Source: Aliivibrio sp. 1S175 (lineage in GTDB: Bacteria > Pseudomonadota > Gammaproteobacteria > Enterobacterales > Vibrionaceae). From it: DNA of 64,000 nucleotides. Made by a program: the position numbers and the translations under genes. The notes beneath the pieces were generated by a model that searched no databases, had not been told where the DNA came from, and saw nothing but the letters and a program-made list of their open reading frames with translations. Positions 28,200 through 38,740 of the stretch are shown here, one piece after another. The stretch covers positions 268,145 to 332,144 of the forward strand of contig NZ_MAJS01000006.1 of assembly GCF_001690985.1 (NCBI RefSeq), given 5' to 3'. Numbering within the stretch: the stretch's first letter is position 1; each line of letters starts with the position of its first letter.

Positions 28200-28743
28200 G
28201 TTGCTCTCGATAAGTAATTTGTTGTTCTAAACGAACCATTGCTTCTTTACAGCGTTGTAGTCGCTTTTCTGTCGTTAAGAGTGTTTTTTGTAACCCTTGT
28301 TGTTGAGTGAATGAATTACATTGATTAACCGCATGTTCTTGCTCTCGTATCATTTGAGTTAATCGGCGATCCCATTCTTGATGCTGCGCTAAGTCCTGGT
28401 ACATATCGCTTATTGGTTTCTTATAACTGCCTTTGGGGCGCGGCTCATTAGACCGAATACGTTGAGTTGCAACTTCTCGTTGAACGGCTTGAATTTGAGA
28501 AACCAACATTTGGGTTAAATATTCAGCTCTTTGCGCGGTTAAAATATTTGCTTTTTCTTCTCTTTGTATCGATTTTAACGTTTCTTTTGTTTCATTAATA
28601 CAAGGGACAAGATAGCGACTGCGGCAGCCGAACAATCGTTCATCAAATAAAGGCAATCGTTGCTCTCCTCGACGACGGTCAATTTCTGCGGCTGTTTTAC
28701 CTAGTTGCTCAAGCATGATCTGAATTGAACTAAAGTTTGTCAT
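28192..28743 (-). CDS. priC: Primosomal replication protein N'' (PriC)
   Basis: A 183-residue, strongly helical, basic protein of the PriC family. It restarts stalled forks by loading DnaB onto single-stranded-DNA-binding-protein-coated templates, independent of PriA. Charged, Gln-rich helices cover the length with no membrane segment. Its pairing with ybaM supports the call. It ends the T6SS-flanking block and is transcribed in the same direction. Confidence 0.8.
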   Translation of the reverse strand: MTNFSSIQIMLEQLGKTAAEIDRRRGEQRLPLFDERLFGCRSRYLVPCINETKETLKSIQREEKANILTAQRAEYLTQMLVSQIQAVQREVATQRIRSNEPRPKGSYKKPISDMYQDLAQHQEWDRRLTQMIREQEHAVNQCNSFTQQQGLQKTLLTTEKRLQRCKEAMVRLEQQITYREQHD

Positions 28744-28770
28744 ATGAACCTCAGTGGTGATAGCGTGAAA

Positions 28771-29541
28771 TTAGAACCAAGCATCTAAAGCCAATTTGAA
28801 TGCTAAAATACACACAACAGTAACAAAGACAGGACGAATAAACTTAGAACCAAAACGAATCGCGGAATGCGCACCAATAAATGCACCGACCATTAAACAC
28901 ACTCCCATAGTAAGACCTAACGCCCAGTTAATATGCCCCAGAATGGCAAAAGTAACTAAAGAGGTAATGTTACTTGTGAAATTCATTGCTTTAGCTAAAC
29001 CTGACGCTAATAAGATATTAAGGCGATACATAGCCATGCTACTTACCGTCCAAAAGGCACCAGTACCAGGACCTGCAACACCATCATAGAATCCTAATGT
29101 TAAGCCTTGTATTACTTGCTGTTTTTTTAATGTTGGTGTTTTTTCTGGTAATTGATTTTGTTCAGATATTACACGTGTAGGCCATATAGTATAAAGAGCA
29201 GCGGCAAGAATAATTAGGGGTAATCCTTTTTCTAACCATTCGGTAGAAATATAATTAACCAGTAATGTCCCGAAGGTAGCACCAAAAAGAGTGGCAACAA
29301 ATGAAGCTTTCCAAAAACCAGGGTCAAATAGTTTCTTTTTAAAATAGGTTAAAGCCGCCGTTGATGAAGCAAAAGTAGCTGCAAGTTTGTTTGTACCTAA
29401 AGCAATGTGAGGTGGTAATCCAATTGAAAGTAAAGCGGGTACGGTTAACATACCACCACCACCAGCAACGGCATCAATAAATCCAGCAATAAAGGCAACC
29501 AACCCTAAAACAATTAGGGTACTAGGTTCAAGAAATTCCAT
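28771..29541 (-). CDS. TauE/SafE family permease
   Basis: A 256-residue membrane protein with about seven to eight hydrophobic segments. The N-terminal segment IAGFIDAVAGGGGMLTVPAL and the later GFYDGVAGPGTGAF repeat are hallmarks of the TauE/SafE (DUF81) family, which exports sulfite, sulfoacetate and related organic acids. The substrate here is unknown. It lies between priC and dinG, same strand, without obvious functional link to either. Confidence 0.88.
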   Translation of the reverse strand: MEFLEPSTLIVLGLVAFIAGFIDAVAGGGGMLTVPALLSIGLPPHIALGTNKLAATFASSTAALTYFKKKLFDPGFWKASFVATLFGATFGTLLVNYISTEWLEKGLPLIILAAALYTIWPTRVISEQNQLPEKTPTLKKQQVIQGLTLGFYDGVAGPGTGAFWTVSSMAMYRLNILLASGLAKAMNFTSNITSLVTFAILGHINWALGLTMGVCLMVGAFIGAHSAIRFGSKFIRPVFVTVVCILAFKLALDAWF

Positions 29542-29660
29542 ATCAACTCTTATATAATAATGGGTATAGTGATATCAATACCAATAACATGATCTCTACT
29601 ATTTTATAGAGAAATCATTTAATTATTGGCATAGTCTTAGGTTCGCAATGTGCGAAAGGT

Positions 29661-31745
29661 TTACTCAATTACCCTCTTAAAAGGAGGTAATGCATCTAAA
29701 AGCGCCTTGCCATAACGTTTAGTTATTACTCGGCGATCAAAGAGGACAACTCTACCAGAATCTTCTTCTTTACGCAGTAAACGTCCAACGGATTGAATCA
29801 ATTTTTTACTGGCTTCTGGAACACTGATCTGCATAAATGGATTTCCACCTCTGCTTTCTATGTATTCAGAATGAGCCTCTTCAACTGGGGAGGTTGGGAC
29901 ACCAAATGGTATCTTGGTTATTATTAGGTTTGTGAGCAAGTTTCCTGGTAAATCTAACCCTTCAGAAAAACTCCCGGTTCCAAATAAGATACTAATTTTA
30001 TTAGATTCACAAAGTTTTGAATGTTTTTTAATTATTTCTTGACGAGATTCTTGCCCTTGAATTAATAAACTCCATCCGTGTTTCTTTGCTATTTTTTCAA
30101 TACCTTCTGCTACTTTATTCATTTGCCAATAGGAAGAGAATAAAACTAAGCTTGATGTTTGGTCTGCTAAATAAAAAGGCAGCTCTTCAATTAATAAATC
30201 TGTAAAACCGGGATCAGAGGGTTCTATTGGTAATTTTGGAATGACTAACTGTGCATTTTCTTGGTAATTAAATGGTGATGCTAAAGAAAGAAAACGAACG
30301 CCATCCTCTGGTTTTTCTGATATACCAGCTTGCTTACAGAAAAAAGAATAGCTATTAAGAGCACGCATAGTCGCTGATACAATTACTGCACCCGCGGCTC
30401 TGCTCCATAAATTTTGATCTAGCTGCCAACCTACTTCAAGAGGAGATACGTTAATTACAACGTCACTTTCTCTGTCTTTACTTTTTTCTAACCAACGAGC
30501 AAGTGGGGCTCCTTTATCACTATTGGGTTTTGCCATTAAAAACCACACTTGAGCCAAATTTTCTAATCGTTGAAGATAAAATCCCATTTCGGCTAATGCA
30601 GGTTCTGCCATTCTTGGTGCGAGTTCCCCATCTTTCATGCGTTCAGAAATCAAATCACTGATCTTCGCTAAAGCTTGATTGGCTTTCGTTGATAGTTCTT
30701 TTAAATCTTTTGATTGCTCAGCAAGCCAAGTTGGAATTTCACCATGCTCAAAGCGGTAAATACCATCATTATTAAATAAGGTAGGATCGAATTGTTTGCT
30801 TAGTTGACTTAAAGAGGGGATTAACTCTTGTAAATTATCATGCAGTGTATTTTGAAAGCGATTTACGCGTTTTTGGTCTGCAAGATTACAAAATTTACTG
30901 ACAGATTTATTTAAAGATTCTAACCAAGACACGGTACCTTTTAAATTTGCAGCAGCAGCAGAATGTTCTCGAGCAACATGTGGTAAATGATGAGCCTCAT
31001 CGAATATATAGATAGTCTGTTCTGGCTCAGATAAAACCACGCCACCACCAAGATCAATATCAGCCATTACTAGACTGTGATTTGCTATGACTACGTCAGC
31101 TTTATCAAGATGTTCACGTGCTTTTTGAAATGGGCATTCACGGTGCATTGGCAAACCGTTATGGCAACTGTATTTATCTGAAACGATAGATAGCCAGATA
31201 GATGATGGAATTGTACTAGGCCAGCTATCGGTATCACCATCCCACTTCCCCTCAGATAATGCTTTATACATACGTTTTAAAAGATCTAAATCTTTCTTTT
31301 TAGGTTTTTCTGTAAATAAGGCTGTTTGCTTATCTTCTTCATGATTCGTTTCTACTAATAAAGCCAGTTTGTGGCTGCAACAATAGCGCTGACGCCCTTT
31401 AGCTATAATAAAAGAGAAAGGTAATGGTGAAATACGACGATAAAAAGGAAGATCCTTATGAGCTAATTGTTCTTGTAAGGCAACTGTTGCTGTCGAAATC
31501 ACAATTTTTTTATTATTTAGTTTAGCGAAAGGGATGGCACTTAGCAGATAAGCTAAAGATTTACCAATGCCTGTACCTGCTTCAGCAACAATCATGCGAT
31601 GAGTTTCACTATATTCCCCAGCAAGTGATTTAGCGATTTCTGCTACTAAATAGTTCTGTGCACGGCGAGGTATAAAGCCGGGAAGTTGGTCTTGCAGTGT
31701 TTTATAGCTTTCGCGAATGCAATCAGTAACAGCTTTGTTCAGCAT
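29661..31745 (-). CDS. dinG: ATP-dependent DNA helicase DinG
   Basis: An XPD-like superfamily 2 helicase of about 694 residues that unwinds forks, D-loops and R-loops. Walker A AEAGTGIGKS, DEAH box (IFDEAHHLP) and a C-terminal QSVGRLLR motif are present. Cysteines in RYCCSHK, KYSCHNG and RECPFQ supply the iron-sulfur cluster ligands. The N-terminus (LQDQLPGFIPR) resembles E. coli DinG more than YoaA. The start at 31745 is chosen because homology begins there; ten further residues upstream are unlikely. Confidence 0.92.
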   Translation of the reverse strand: MLNKAVTDCIRESYKTLQDQLPGFIPRRAQNYLVAEIAKSLAGEYSETHRMIVAEAGTGIGKSLAYLLSAIPFAKLNNKKIVISTATVALQEQLAHKDLPFYRRISPLPFSFIIAKGRQRYCCSHKLALLVETNHEEDKQTALFTEKPKKKDLDLLKRMYKALSEGKWDGDTDSWPSTIPSSIWLSIVSDKYSCHNGLPMHRECPFQKAREHLDKADVVIANHSLVMADIDLGGGVVLSEPEQTIYIFDEAHHLPHVAREHSAAAANLKGTVSWLESLNKSVSKFCNLADQKRVNRFQNTLHDNLQELIPSLSQLSKQFDPTLFNNDGIYRFEHGEIPTWLAEQSKDLKELSTKANQALAKISDLISERMKDGELAPRMAEPALAEMGFYLQRLENLAQVWFLMAKPNSDKGAPLARWLEKSKDRESDVVINVSPLEVGWQLDQNLWSRAAGAVIVSATMRALNSYSFFCKQAGISEKPEDGVRFLSLASPFNYQENAQLVIPKLPIEPSDPGFTDLLIEELPFYLADQTSSLVLFSSYWQMNKVAEGIEKIAKKHGWSLLIQGQESRQEIIKKHSKLCESNKISILFGTGSFSEGLDLPGNLLTNLIITKIPFGVPTSPVEEAHSEYIESRGGNPFMQISVPEASKKLIQSVGRLLRKEEDSGRVVLFDRRVITKRYGKALLDALPPFKRVIE

Positions 31746-32115
31746 GAGTCGACTCAAATGGATATAAAAAACCATTGTAACACGCTTGTTTAAATGTGAT
31801 CTCCTGCAAAAAATGGATTCTTATATAATAAATTAGAGACTTTTGTCACGATTTTGAGATGTATGCACTCTTAAGATGTAAATGTTAATTTTTAGACTGT
31901 CTATTTTGGTTGTTTTTCGTTTTATTTTGGTTTTTTATTCTTATTTTTCATACCTAAGTTTGCGTTATTTGGATTTATATTCTTTTAATGTGGAAAATAA
32001 ATATTTATATATTTGTTTTTAATTGTGATTTTAAAGGACGTAAATTCATGCTGGTTGGGGTTATCTTGTTGTATTTTAAGTGTTTATATATTTTTATATT
32101 ACTTTTGGTTTGGGT
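31746..32115. other. AT-rich intergenic stretch, nothing recognised
   Basis: Between the divergent dinG start and the first porin promoter. It is very T-rich, with no frame, repeat or structured RNA that I can support. It could hold regulator sites for the porin, as in Vibrio ompU/ompT upstream regions, but no motif is clear. Confidence 0.4.
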
Positions 32116-32144
32116 TTGACATGCGTTAAAACTTTTTGCAAAGT
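32116..32144 (+). promoter_or_regulatory. Probable porin 1 promoter
   Basis: TTGACA (32116-32121), a 17-base spacer and CAAAGT (32139-32144). The -10 is poor, but the same arrangement stands before porin 2 at 33776-33804, and the conservation supports it. It gives a leader of about 125 nt. Confidence 0.5.
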
Positions 32145-32276
32145 AGCTCTCGAATTAACGAAGTATGGATTAATCGCACGGTTAGATGCGTTGGTCGATA
32201 CGGAATGAAAAATACATAAATACATGGAACCGGAAAACGGATTTCCAATCTTTCTAAGAAAAGGCAGTGGATTATT

Positions 32277-33296
32277 ATGAAAAAGACTCTTTTAGCTCTT
32301 GCAGTAGCAAGCATCTCAACTTCAGCTTTTGCTGTTGATACAAGCAGCCAAAACAGTAAAAACGATGACATGTTTGCATTTGACTCTATGCATAAAGACC
32401 AGTTTTCTGTGTCTGGTTCTGTAGGTGTCGGTGGTTATTACGATACTGCATCTAAAGCAATATATGATGATTGGGCAACAGGTCTTACTTTAGCCGTTAA
32501 CTACCGTAATAATCGTATTGTTGGTTACTTTGAAACTGACTTTATGTTGAACTACTCAACTGACCCTGATGCTAAAGCTGCATCTTCTTCTGATAAGTAT
32601 TCAGGTCCTGCGACTGATGTAGATAAAGCATGGTTAGGTTTTGATACTGGTTTTGGTATTGCCTCTTTTGGTTGGGAAAATGATACTGCACTTGATGCTG
32701 TAGATGGCGCTGGTGATAATACTTACGAGTTTGGCGCTTCTGCGGGTGACGCTTCTGATGGTTTTAATGTTGTAAAATTCCAAGGTTCAACAAGCGGTTT
32801 TGCTTACGGTATTTCTTACTTTGAAACTGGTGACAATCATGTTGCTGCAGATAAAGGTGTGAATGGTTACGTAGGTATCGAGCAAGAGATCTTTAATGTA
32901 TATGCTGGTTACGAAACTCGTGACGAAGCTGAGTATGATGTAATGACTGTTACTGGTAACGTTAAGCTTGGTGCCGTTAAACTGGGTGCAAACTTCTGGA
33001 TTGAAGATGGTGATTCAGATGATCTAACAGGTAAAAACCTAACTAATAAAGAGAATACTGGTTATTACCTATCTGCTGGTTATGCATTAAGTGAAGACTT
33101 AACATTAGCAGCAGGTTACGCGGCTAATACTAAAGAAATTTCAAAGAAAGAGACTGATTACTCTTATATGAACGTGGCAGCAATGTACACACTAGCTAAG
33201 AATATGGATATGGGTATTGATATTCGTCAGGATCTTGATGCCGGTGCTTCTGATGAAGAAACTTATGTATTCGCAGCTGGTTATTACTACTTCTAG
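32277..33296 (+). CDS. Outer-membrane porin, copy 1
   Basis: A 339-residue Gram-negative porin with a clear signal peptide (cleavage after SAFA, residue 19), alternating beta-strand pattern and a C-terminal aromatic end (AAGYYYF), the outer-membrane insertion signal. It is closely similar to the porin at 33924-34943 along most of its length; differences cluster in segments likely to be surface loops (about residues 90-110 and 245-275). General diffusion pore is inferred; specific substrate unknown. The 50-base sequence before the ATG is nearly the same as in copy 2. Rho-independent terminator just downstream. Confidence 0.92.
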   Translation: MKKTLLALAVASISTSAFAVDTSSQNSKNDDMFAFDSMHKDQFSVSGSVGVGGYYDTASKAIYDDWATGLTLAVNYRNNRIVGYFETDFMLNYSTDPDAKAASSSDKYSGPATDVDKAWLGFDTGFGIASFGWENDTALDAVDGAGDNTYEFGASAGDASDGFNVVKFQGSTSGFAYGISYFETGDNHVAADKGVNGYVGIEQEIFNVYAGYETRDEAEYDVMTVTGNVKLGAVKLGANFWIEDGDSDDLTGKNLTNKENTGYYLSAGYALSEDLTLAAGYAANTKEISKKETDYSYMNVAAMYTLAKNMDMGIDIRQDLDAGASDEETYVFAAGYYYF

Positions 33297-33323
33297 TATA
33301 ACCATTTAAGTTTTTAAATTATT

Positions 33324-33352
33324 AAAACCAGTCTTTTGACTGGTTTTTTTTT
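33324..33352 (+). terminator. Terminator of porin 1
   Basis: AAACCAGTC, loop TTTT, GACTGGTTT, followed by a run of T. The stem is nearly the same as the one after porin 2. Confidence 0.9.
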
Positions 33353-33495
33353 GCTCTTTTTTTATGTAATTTAGCTGTTTGGTGTGTCGAGTTTTTAACA
33401 TTGTTTTTTTTATTGATTGAAAAGTGAGGTAAAGGTCACAATTATTTTTTAGCATTTCTTATGAATTCTTTATTGTGGCTCTCGTGATTGAAAAA

Positions 33496-33530
33496 AAATA
33501 CGACTAAATATAATTAGTTTTGTCGTATTT
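33496..33530. repeat. Inverted repeat between the porin genes
   Basis: AAATACGAC (33496-33504) and GTCGTATTT (33522-33530) pair around 17 bases that themselves contain ACTAA/TTAGT. It is too far from porin 1 to be its terminator and has no known role. The rest of 33353-33775 is AT-rich without recognisable features. Confidence 0.4.
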
Positions 33531-33775
33531 ATTATTGTCAATTTCTATCTATAAATATGAATGCCCTGGTAGTGGTGTTGCGGGTAATTTAGGTTAATTT
33601 ACATTTATTGCTTATTGTTATTAATGACTTACTGGCGAAGTGTTGATTCTCTCTGTGTTTATTTTTATTTTTATTTATATTTTCCAGTTTGAACTACGTC
33701 ACATAATCAAAATGTCCGCTGTAACCCTCTGTATTGCTTGTATTTATCAATTTTTACTTTCCTTGACTTTGTGCG

Positions 33776-33804
33776 TTGACACAATGAGAAAACTTTAGCA
33801 AAGT
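33776..33804 (+). promoter_or_regulatory. Probable porin 2 promoter
   Basis: TTGACA (33776-33781), 17 bases, CAAAGT (33799-33804), matching the spacing and both boxes of the porin 1 promoter. The following AGCAAAGTAGC is also shared in part. Confidence 0.5.
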
Positions 33805-33846
33805 AGCGTCCAGAAACAGAGACGCTAACAAGTCGCACAATTAGAT

Positions 33847-33923
33847 GTAACTGTAGCGCTCTAACATAAAGGGAACCGGAAAGCGGATTTCCAAATCTTT
33901 CTAAGAAAAGGCAGTGGATTATT
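33847..33923 (+). promoter_or_regulatory. Conserved porin 5' leader with hairpin
   Basis: From about 33871 the leader is almost identical to 32225-32276 before porin 1. It contains GGAACCG...CGGATTTCC, a small hairpin, then TTTCTAAGAAAAGGCAGTGG before the ATG. Such conservation outside the coding region suggests a shared translational or small-RNA control site. Inference only. Confidence 0.4.
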
Positions 33924-34943
33924 ATGAAAAAGACTCTTTTAGCGCTTGCAATCGCAAGTATCTCAGCATCAGCATTTGCTGTTGATACAAGCAGCCAAAA
34001 CAGCAAAAACGAAGACATGTTTGCATTTGATTCAATGCATAAAGACCAGTTCTCAGTATCTGGTTCTGTGGGTGTTGGTGGTTACTACGATACTGGTTCT
34101 AAAGCATTTTATGATGATTGGGCTACTGGCCTAACTCTAGCAGTTAACTACCGTAACAACCGTATCGTTGGTTACTTTGAAACTGACTTTATGATGAACT
34201 ATGCAACTAAACATGATGTTGCTTCAGATGTTGGTACTGCTAAGTGGGTTAATGGTATTGAATCAGGTCCAATTGCTAATGTTGATAAAGCATGGTTAGG
34301 TTTCGACACTGGTTTCGGTATTGCGTCTTTTGCATGGGCTAATGATACTGCTCTAGATGCAATTGATGGTGCTGGTGACAACACATACGAGTTTGGTGCT
34401 TCTGCTGGTGATGCATCTGATGCATTCAACGTAGTTAAATTCCAAGGTGCTACAAATGGTTTTGCATACGCCGTTTCTTACTTTGAAACTGATGATAGCC
34501 ATAAAGCTTCGGATACAGGTGTGAATGGTTACGTTGGTATTGAGCAAGAAACCTTCAATGTATACGCTGGTTACGAAACTCGCGATTCTGATTACGATGT
34601 ATACACAGTAACTGGTAACGTTCAGTTAGGTGCTGTTAAACTAGGTGCTAACTTCTGGATTGAAGAAACAGATAAAAAAGCTAAAGATATGACTAACACT
34701 GGTTATTACGTATCAGCTGGTTATGCAGCCTCTGAAGATCTAACTTTAGCAATGGGTTATGCAGCTAATACTGAAGAAAATAATCTAAATAACACAGATA
34801 CTGATTATTCTTTCGTTAACGTTGCAGCTATGTACACATTAGCTAAAAACATGGACATGGGTATCGATATTAAGCAAGAGCTTGAGAGTGGTACTCGTGA
34901 CGAAGAAACTCATGTATTCGCAGCAGCATACTACTACTTCTAA
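33924..34943 (+). CDS. Outer-membrane porin, copy 2
   Basis: A 339-residue paralogue of the porin at 32277-33296, with the same signal peptide type (cleaved after SAFA), the same strand pattern and C-terminal AAYYYF. Loop regions differ, for example residues 90-112 and 240-270, while barrel strands are nearly unchanged. It arose by tandem duplication together with promoter and leader; different loops suggest different permeability, phage or host contact. Own promoter and terminator, so the two can be expressed separately. Confidence 0.92.
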   Translation: MKKTLLALAIASISASAFAVDTSSQNSKNEDMFAFDSMHKDQFSVSGSVGVGGYYDTGSKAFYDDWATGLTLAVNYRNNRIVGYFETDFMMNYATKHDVASDVGTAKWVNGIESGPIANVDKAWLGFDTGFGIASFAWANDTALDAIDGAGDNTYEFGASAGDASDAFNVVKFQGATNGFAYAVSYFETDDSHKASDTGVNGYVGIEQETFNVYAGYETRDSDYDVYTVTGNVQLGAVKLGANFWIEETDKKAKDMTNTGYYVSAGYAASEDLTLAMGYAANTEENNLNNTDTDYSFVNVAAMYTLAKNMDMGIDIKQELESGTRDEETHVFAAAYYYF

Positions 34944-34975
34944 TCTCTTGATTTAAAGTAAACCAAATTATTAAG

Positions 34976-35000
34976 CCAGTCATTATGACTGGTTTTTTTT
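34976..35000 (+). terminator. Terminator of porin 2
   Basis: CCAGTC, loop ATTAT, GACTGG, then eight T. Confidence 0.9.
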
Positions 35001-35081
35001 CGTCTGAAGAAAATTAAGATATAAGAGTATTTATTAAACTTTTTATGACATCAAAACTTTCTTTAAAATAATTGTTCTTTT

Positions 35082-35110
35082 TTGTTGAAATAAAACCACA
35101 GTTTGATAAT
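35082..35110 (+). promoter_or_regulatory. Probable his operon promoter
   Basis: TTGTTG (35082-35087), 17-base spacer, GATAAT (35105-35110), about 45 bases before the leader peptide start. Confidence 0.5.
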
Positions 35111-35162
35111 GTATTTACAAGGTTAAAAACAAAATCAATTTGTTACTTAAAGGTTTATTATT

Positions 35163-35210
35163 ATGCGTATTCAAGGTCTGAACATTCATCACCATCACCA
35201 TCCTGAGTAG
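35163..35210 (+). CDS. hisL: his operon leader peptide
   Basis: A 15-residue peptide, MRIQGLNIHHHHHPE, with five consecutive histidine codons (35187-35201), followed by the attenuator. When charged His-tRNA is scarce the ribosome stalls on the His codons and the transcript adopts the antiterminator form. This is the standard attenuation design of enteric and Vibrio his operons. AAGG lies about 10 bases before the ATG (35150-35153). Confidence 0.93.
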   Translation: MRIQGLNIHHHHHPE

Positions 35211-35234
35211 TCTTTCGGGAGGATACGTTATATC

Positions 35235-35309
35235 CGGAAGGCAATTAGAATTACCTTCCGATGAATAAAATTTCAAACCCTCGGAAGGTAAAACTTCTGA
35301 GGGTTTTTT
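35235..35309 (+). promoter_or_regulatory. his attenuator
   Basis: Three mutually exclusive pairings are visible. CGGAAGG (35235-35241) pairs with CCTTCCG (35254-35260). The latter region, ACCTTCCGA (35253-35261), can instead pair perfectly with TCGGAAGGT (35281-35289) as antiterminator. That segment otherwise forms the terminator stem, CCCTCGGAAG with CTTCTGAGGG, followed by TTTTTT (35275-35309). Confidence 0.9.
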
Positions 35310-35380
35310 CGTTTTATGACCAAAATTAGTAACGGATAACCACAACAAATTTAGAATTACATTTTTACAAGGAAGAGATT

Positions 35381-36277
35381 ATGTCAGCACAACGTTTACG
35401 CATCGCAATTCAAAAGAAAGGACGTTTGTCTAAAGAGTGCCAAGAGCTGTTTAAGCGCTGTGGTATGAAATTTAACATCTCAGGTGAGCGCCTAGTGGTT
35501 CATTCTGAGAACATGCCAATTGATTTATTGTTGGTTCGTGATGACGATATTCCAAGTCTAATCATGGATGGCGTGGTTGACTTAGGTGTTATTGGCGAAA
35601 ACGAATTAGAAGAAGTACGTCTAGAGCGTAAGGCATTAGGCGAGCCTTCAGCATTTACAACATTACGTCGTTTAGACTTTGGGGGTTGCCGTCTGTCTAT
35701 CGCGATTGATAAAGATGCTGTTTATAACGGACCACAAGATCTAGCAGGTAAACGTATTGCAACAACCTACCCACAATTACTTAAAAGCTTTATGGATGAG
35801 CAAAATATCCCATTCTCAACCTGTATCTTAAATGGTTCAGTTGAAGTTGCTCCGCGAGCTGGTTTATCTGATGCAATTGCCGATTTAGTATCAACAGGTG
35901 CAACCCTTGAGGCAAATGGCTTAAAAGAAGTTGAAGTGATTTTCCGCTCTAAAGCCACGCTAATTCAACGTGAAGGAGAGTTCGATGCGGATAAAGCAGC
36001 ATTGATTAATAAGCTACTTACACGTATGCAAGGTTGTATTCAAGCGAAAGAATCTAAATACATCATGCTACACGCGCCAACTAATAAGTTAGAAGCGATT
36101 AAATCATTACTACCGGGTGCGGAAGATCCAACGGTACTTCCTTTATCAAGTGATGGAGCGAAAGTGGCTGTTCACCTAGTGAGTACTGAAAATCTATTCT
36201 GGGAAACAATGGAACAACTAAAAGCATTGGGTGCAAGTTCAATTCTTGTATTGCCAATTGAGAAGATGATGGAGTAA
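35381..36277 (+). CDS. hisG: ATP phosphoribosyltransferase
   Basis: First enzyme of histidine synthesis: ATP plus PRPP to phosphoribosyl-ATP. At 298 residues it is the long, self-sufficient form with a C-terminal regulatory ACT-like domain (about 225-298) that binds histidine for feedback inhibition; no hisZ is needed. N-terminal [11 protein letters not shown] and the PRPP-loop [14 protein letters not shown] are visible. AGGAAGAG sits just upstream of the ATG. First structural gene after the attenuator. Confidence 0.97.
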   Translation: MSAQRLRIAIQKKGRLSKECQELFKRCGMKFNISGERLVVHSENMPIDLLLVRDDDIPSLIMDGVVDLGVIGENELEEVRLERKALGEPSAFTTLRRLDFGGCRLSIAIDKDAVYNGPQDLAGKRIATTYPQLLKSFMDEQNIPFSTCILNGSVEVAPRAGLSDAIADLVSTGATLEANGLKEVEVIFRSKATLIQREGEFDADKAALINKLLTRMQGCIQAKESKYIMLHAPTNKLEAIKSLLPGAEDPTVLPLSSDGAKVAVHLVSTENLFWETMEQLKALGASSILVLPIEKMME

Positions 36278-36282
36278 CCATT

Positions 36283-37617
36283 ATGAAAACCTTAGTTTGG
36301 CAATCATTAAGCGACTCACAACAAGATACGGTGCTTCAACGTCCCGCAATTACAGAAGGCGCTAATATAACGGCTGCTGTAACCAGTGTGATAAATACGG
36401 TGAAGCAAGACGGCGATGCTGGCGTGTTAGCGTTAACTGAAAAGTTTGATAGGGTTAAACCTGATTCTATTCGCGTTTCAGCAGCAGAAATTGAAGCAGC
36501 GAGTGAGCGCTTATCTGAAAAGATGAAAGCGGCACTACAACAAGCTTATAGCAATATTTCTAAGTTTCATAAAGCACAAAAGCCTCAACCAATCAAAGTT
36601 GAAACTCAACCTGGTGTCGTATGTGAACAAATCACGATGCCAGTGAATAAAGTTGGCTTGTATATTCCGGGTGGTAGTGCGCCATTACCTTCAACAGTGT
36701 TGATGTTAGGTATTCCTGCACAGATTGCAGGTTGTCATAAAGTGGTACTTTGTTCGCCACCGCCGATTGCTGATGAGATCTTATACGTTGCTAAGCTATG
36801 TAAAGTCGATGAGGTGTATAACATTGGTGGCGCACAAGCGATTGCAGCTATGGCGTATGGTACTGAATCTGTCTCTAAAGTGGATAAGATCTTTGGCCCA
36901 GGTAACGCATACGTCACTGAAGCAAAACGCCAAGTTTCTAATGACTTTCGTGGTGCTGCTATTGATATGCCTGCGGGACCTTCTGAAGTCTTGGTTATTG
37001 CGGATGAAACGGCTGATCCAGACTTTATTGCAGCCGATCTTCTTAGCCAAGCCGAACACGGACCTGATTCACAAGTTATCTTAGTAACGCCATCGCCAAT
37101 CATTGCAGATCAAGTGGCTGATGCCATCGAAAAGCAATTAAAAGAACTGACTCGTGCGGATATCGCTCGCCAAGCGCTAGGCTCTAGTTTGTTGATTATT
37201 GCTGAATCATTAACGCAATGTGTTTCAATATCAAACTTTTATGGTCCTGAGCACTTAATTGTTCAAACTAAAAATCCACGTGAATTATTACCATTGTTAG
37301 ATAACGCAGGTTCTATTTTCTTAGGTGAATATTCTCCAGAATCAGCAGGAGATTATGCGTCGGGAACTAACCATGTATTGCCGACTTATGGTTATACCAG
37401 AACCTATTCAAGTCTTGGTCTTGCTGATTTTTCTAAGCGTATGACAGTACAAGAATTGACGGCGAATGGTTTAAAAGGATTAGCACCAACGGTAGTCACA
37501 ATGGCAGAAGCAGAAGGGCTTGATGCTCATAAGCGAGCGGTTACCATCCGAGTTGAAAAACTAGCTAAGCTAGAAAAAGATCAGCTAAAAGCCAATCAGC
37601 TAGAAACGAATCAATAG
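36283..37617 (+). CDS. hisD: Histidinol dehydrogenase
   Basis: A 444-residue zinc enzyme that oxidises L-histidinol to L-histidine with two NAD. Family motifs [27 protein letters not shown], the nucleotide region KIFGPGN and [11 protein letters not shown] are all present, with the catalytic Glu/His in FYGPEHL. The C-terminal tail ([16 protein letters not shown]) is a Lys/Gln-rich extension with no known role. Starts 5 bases after hisG. Confidence 0.97.
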   Translation: MKTLVWQSLSDSQQDTVLQRPAITEGANITAAVTSVINTVKQDGDAGVLALTEKFDRVKPDSIRVSAAEIEAASERLSEKMKAALQQAYSNISKFHKAQKPQPIKVETQPGVVCEQITMPVNKVGLYIPGGSAPLPSTVLMLGIPAQIAGCHKVVLCSPPPIADEILYVAKLCKVDEVYNIGGAQAIAAMAYGTESVSKVDKIFGPGNAYVTEAKRQVSNDFRGAAIDMPAGPSEVLVIADETADPDFIAADLLSQAEHGPDSQVILVTPSPIIADQVADAIEKQLKELTRADIARQALGSSLLIIAESLTQCVSISNFYGPEHLIVQTKNPRELLPLLDNAGSIFLGEYSPESAGDYASGTNHVLPTYGYTRTYSSLGLADFSKRMTVQELTANGLKGLAPTVVTMAEAEGLDAHKRAVTIRVEKLAKLEKDQLKANQLETNQ

Positions 37618-38667
<1,050 letters not shown>

Positions 38668-38740
38668 TGTTATCCCCAAACTTAGGAATAAGGCTTGGGG
38701 CTATCAATAATAGAATTAGAAAAATTAAAAGGACGTTCCT

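Noticed and set aside
35187-35201. Run of histidine codons resembling a vector His-tag
   Set aside because: It is inside the his leader peptide, followed by a matching attenuator and hisG, so it is natural.
36735-37103. Antisense 122-codon frame within hisD
   Set aside because: Shadow of the strongly conserved hisD coding frame with no ribosome site or family resemblance.
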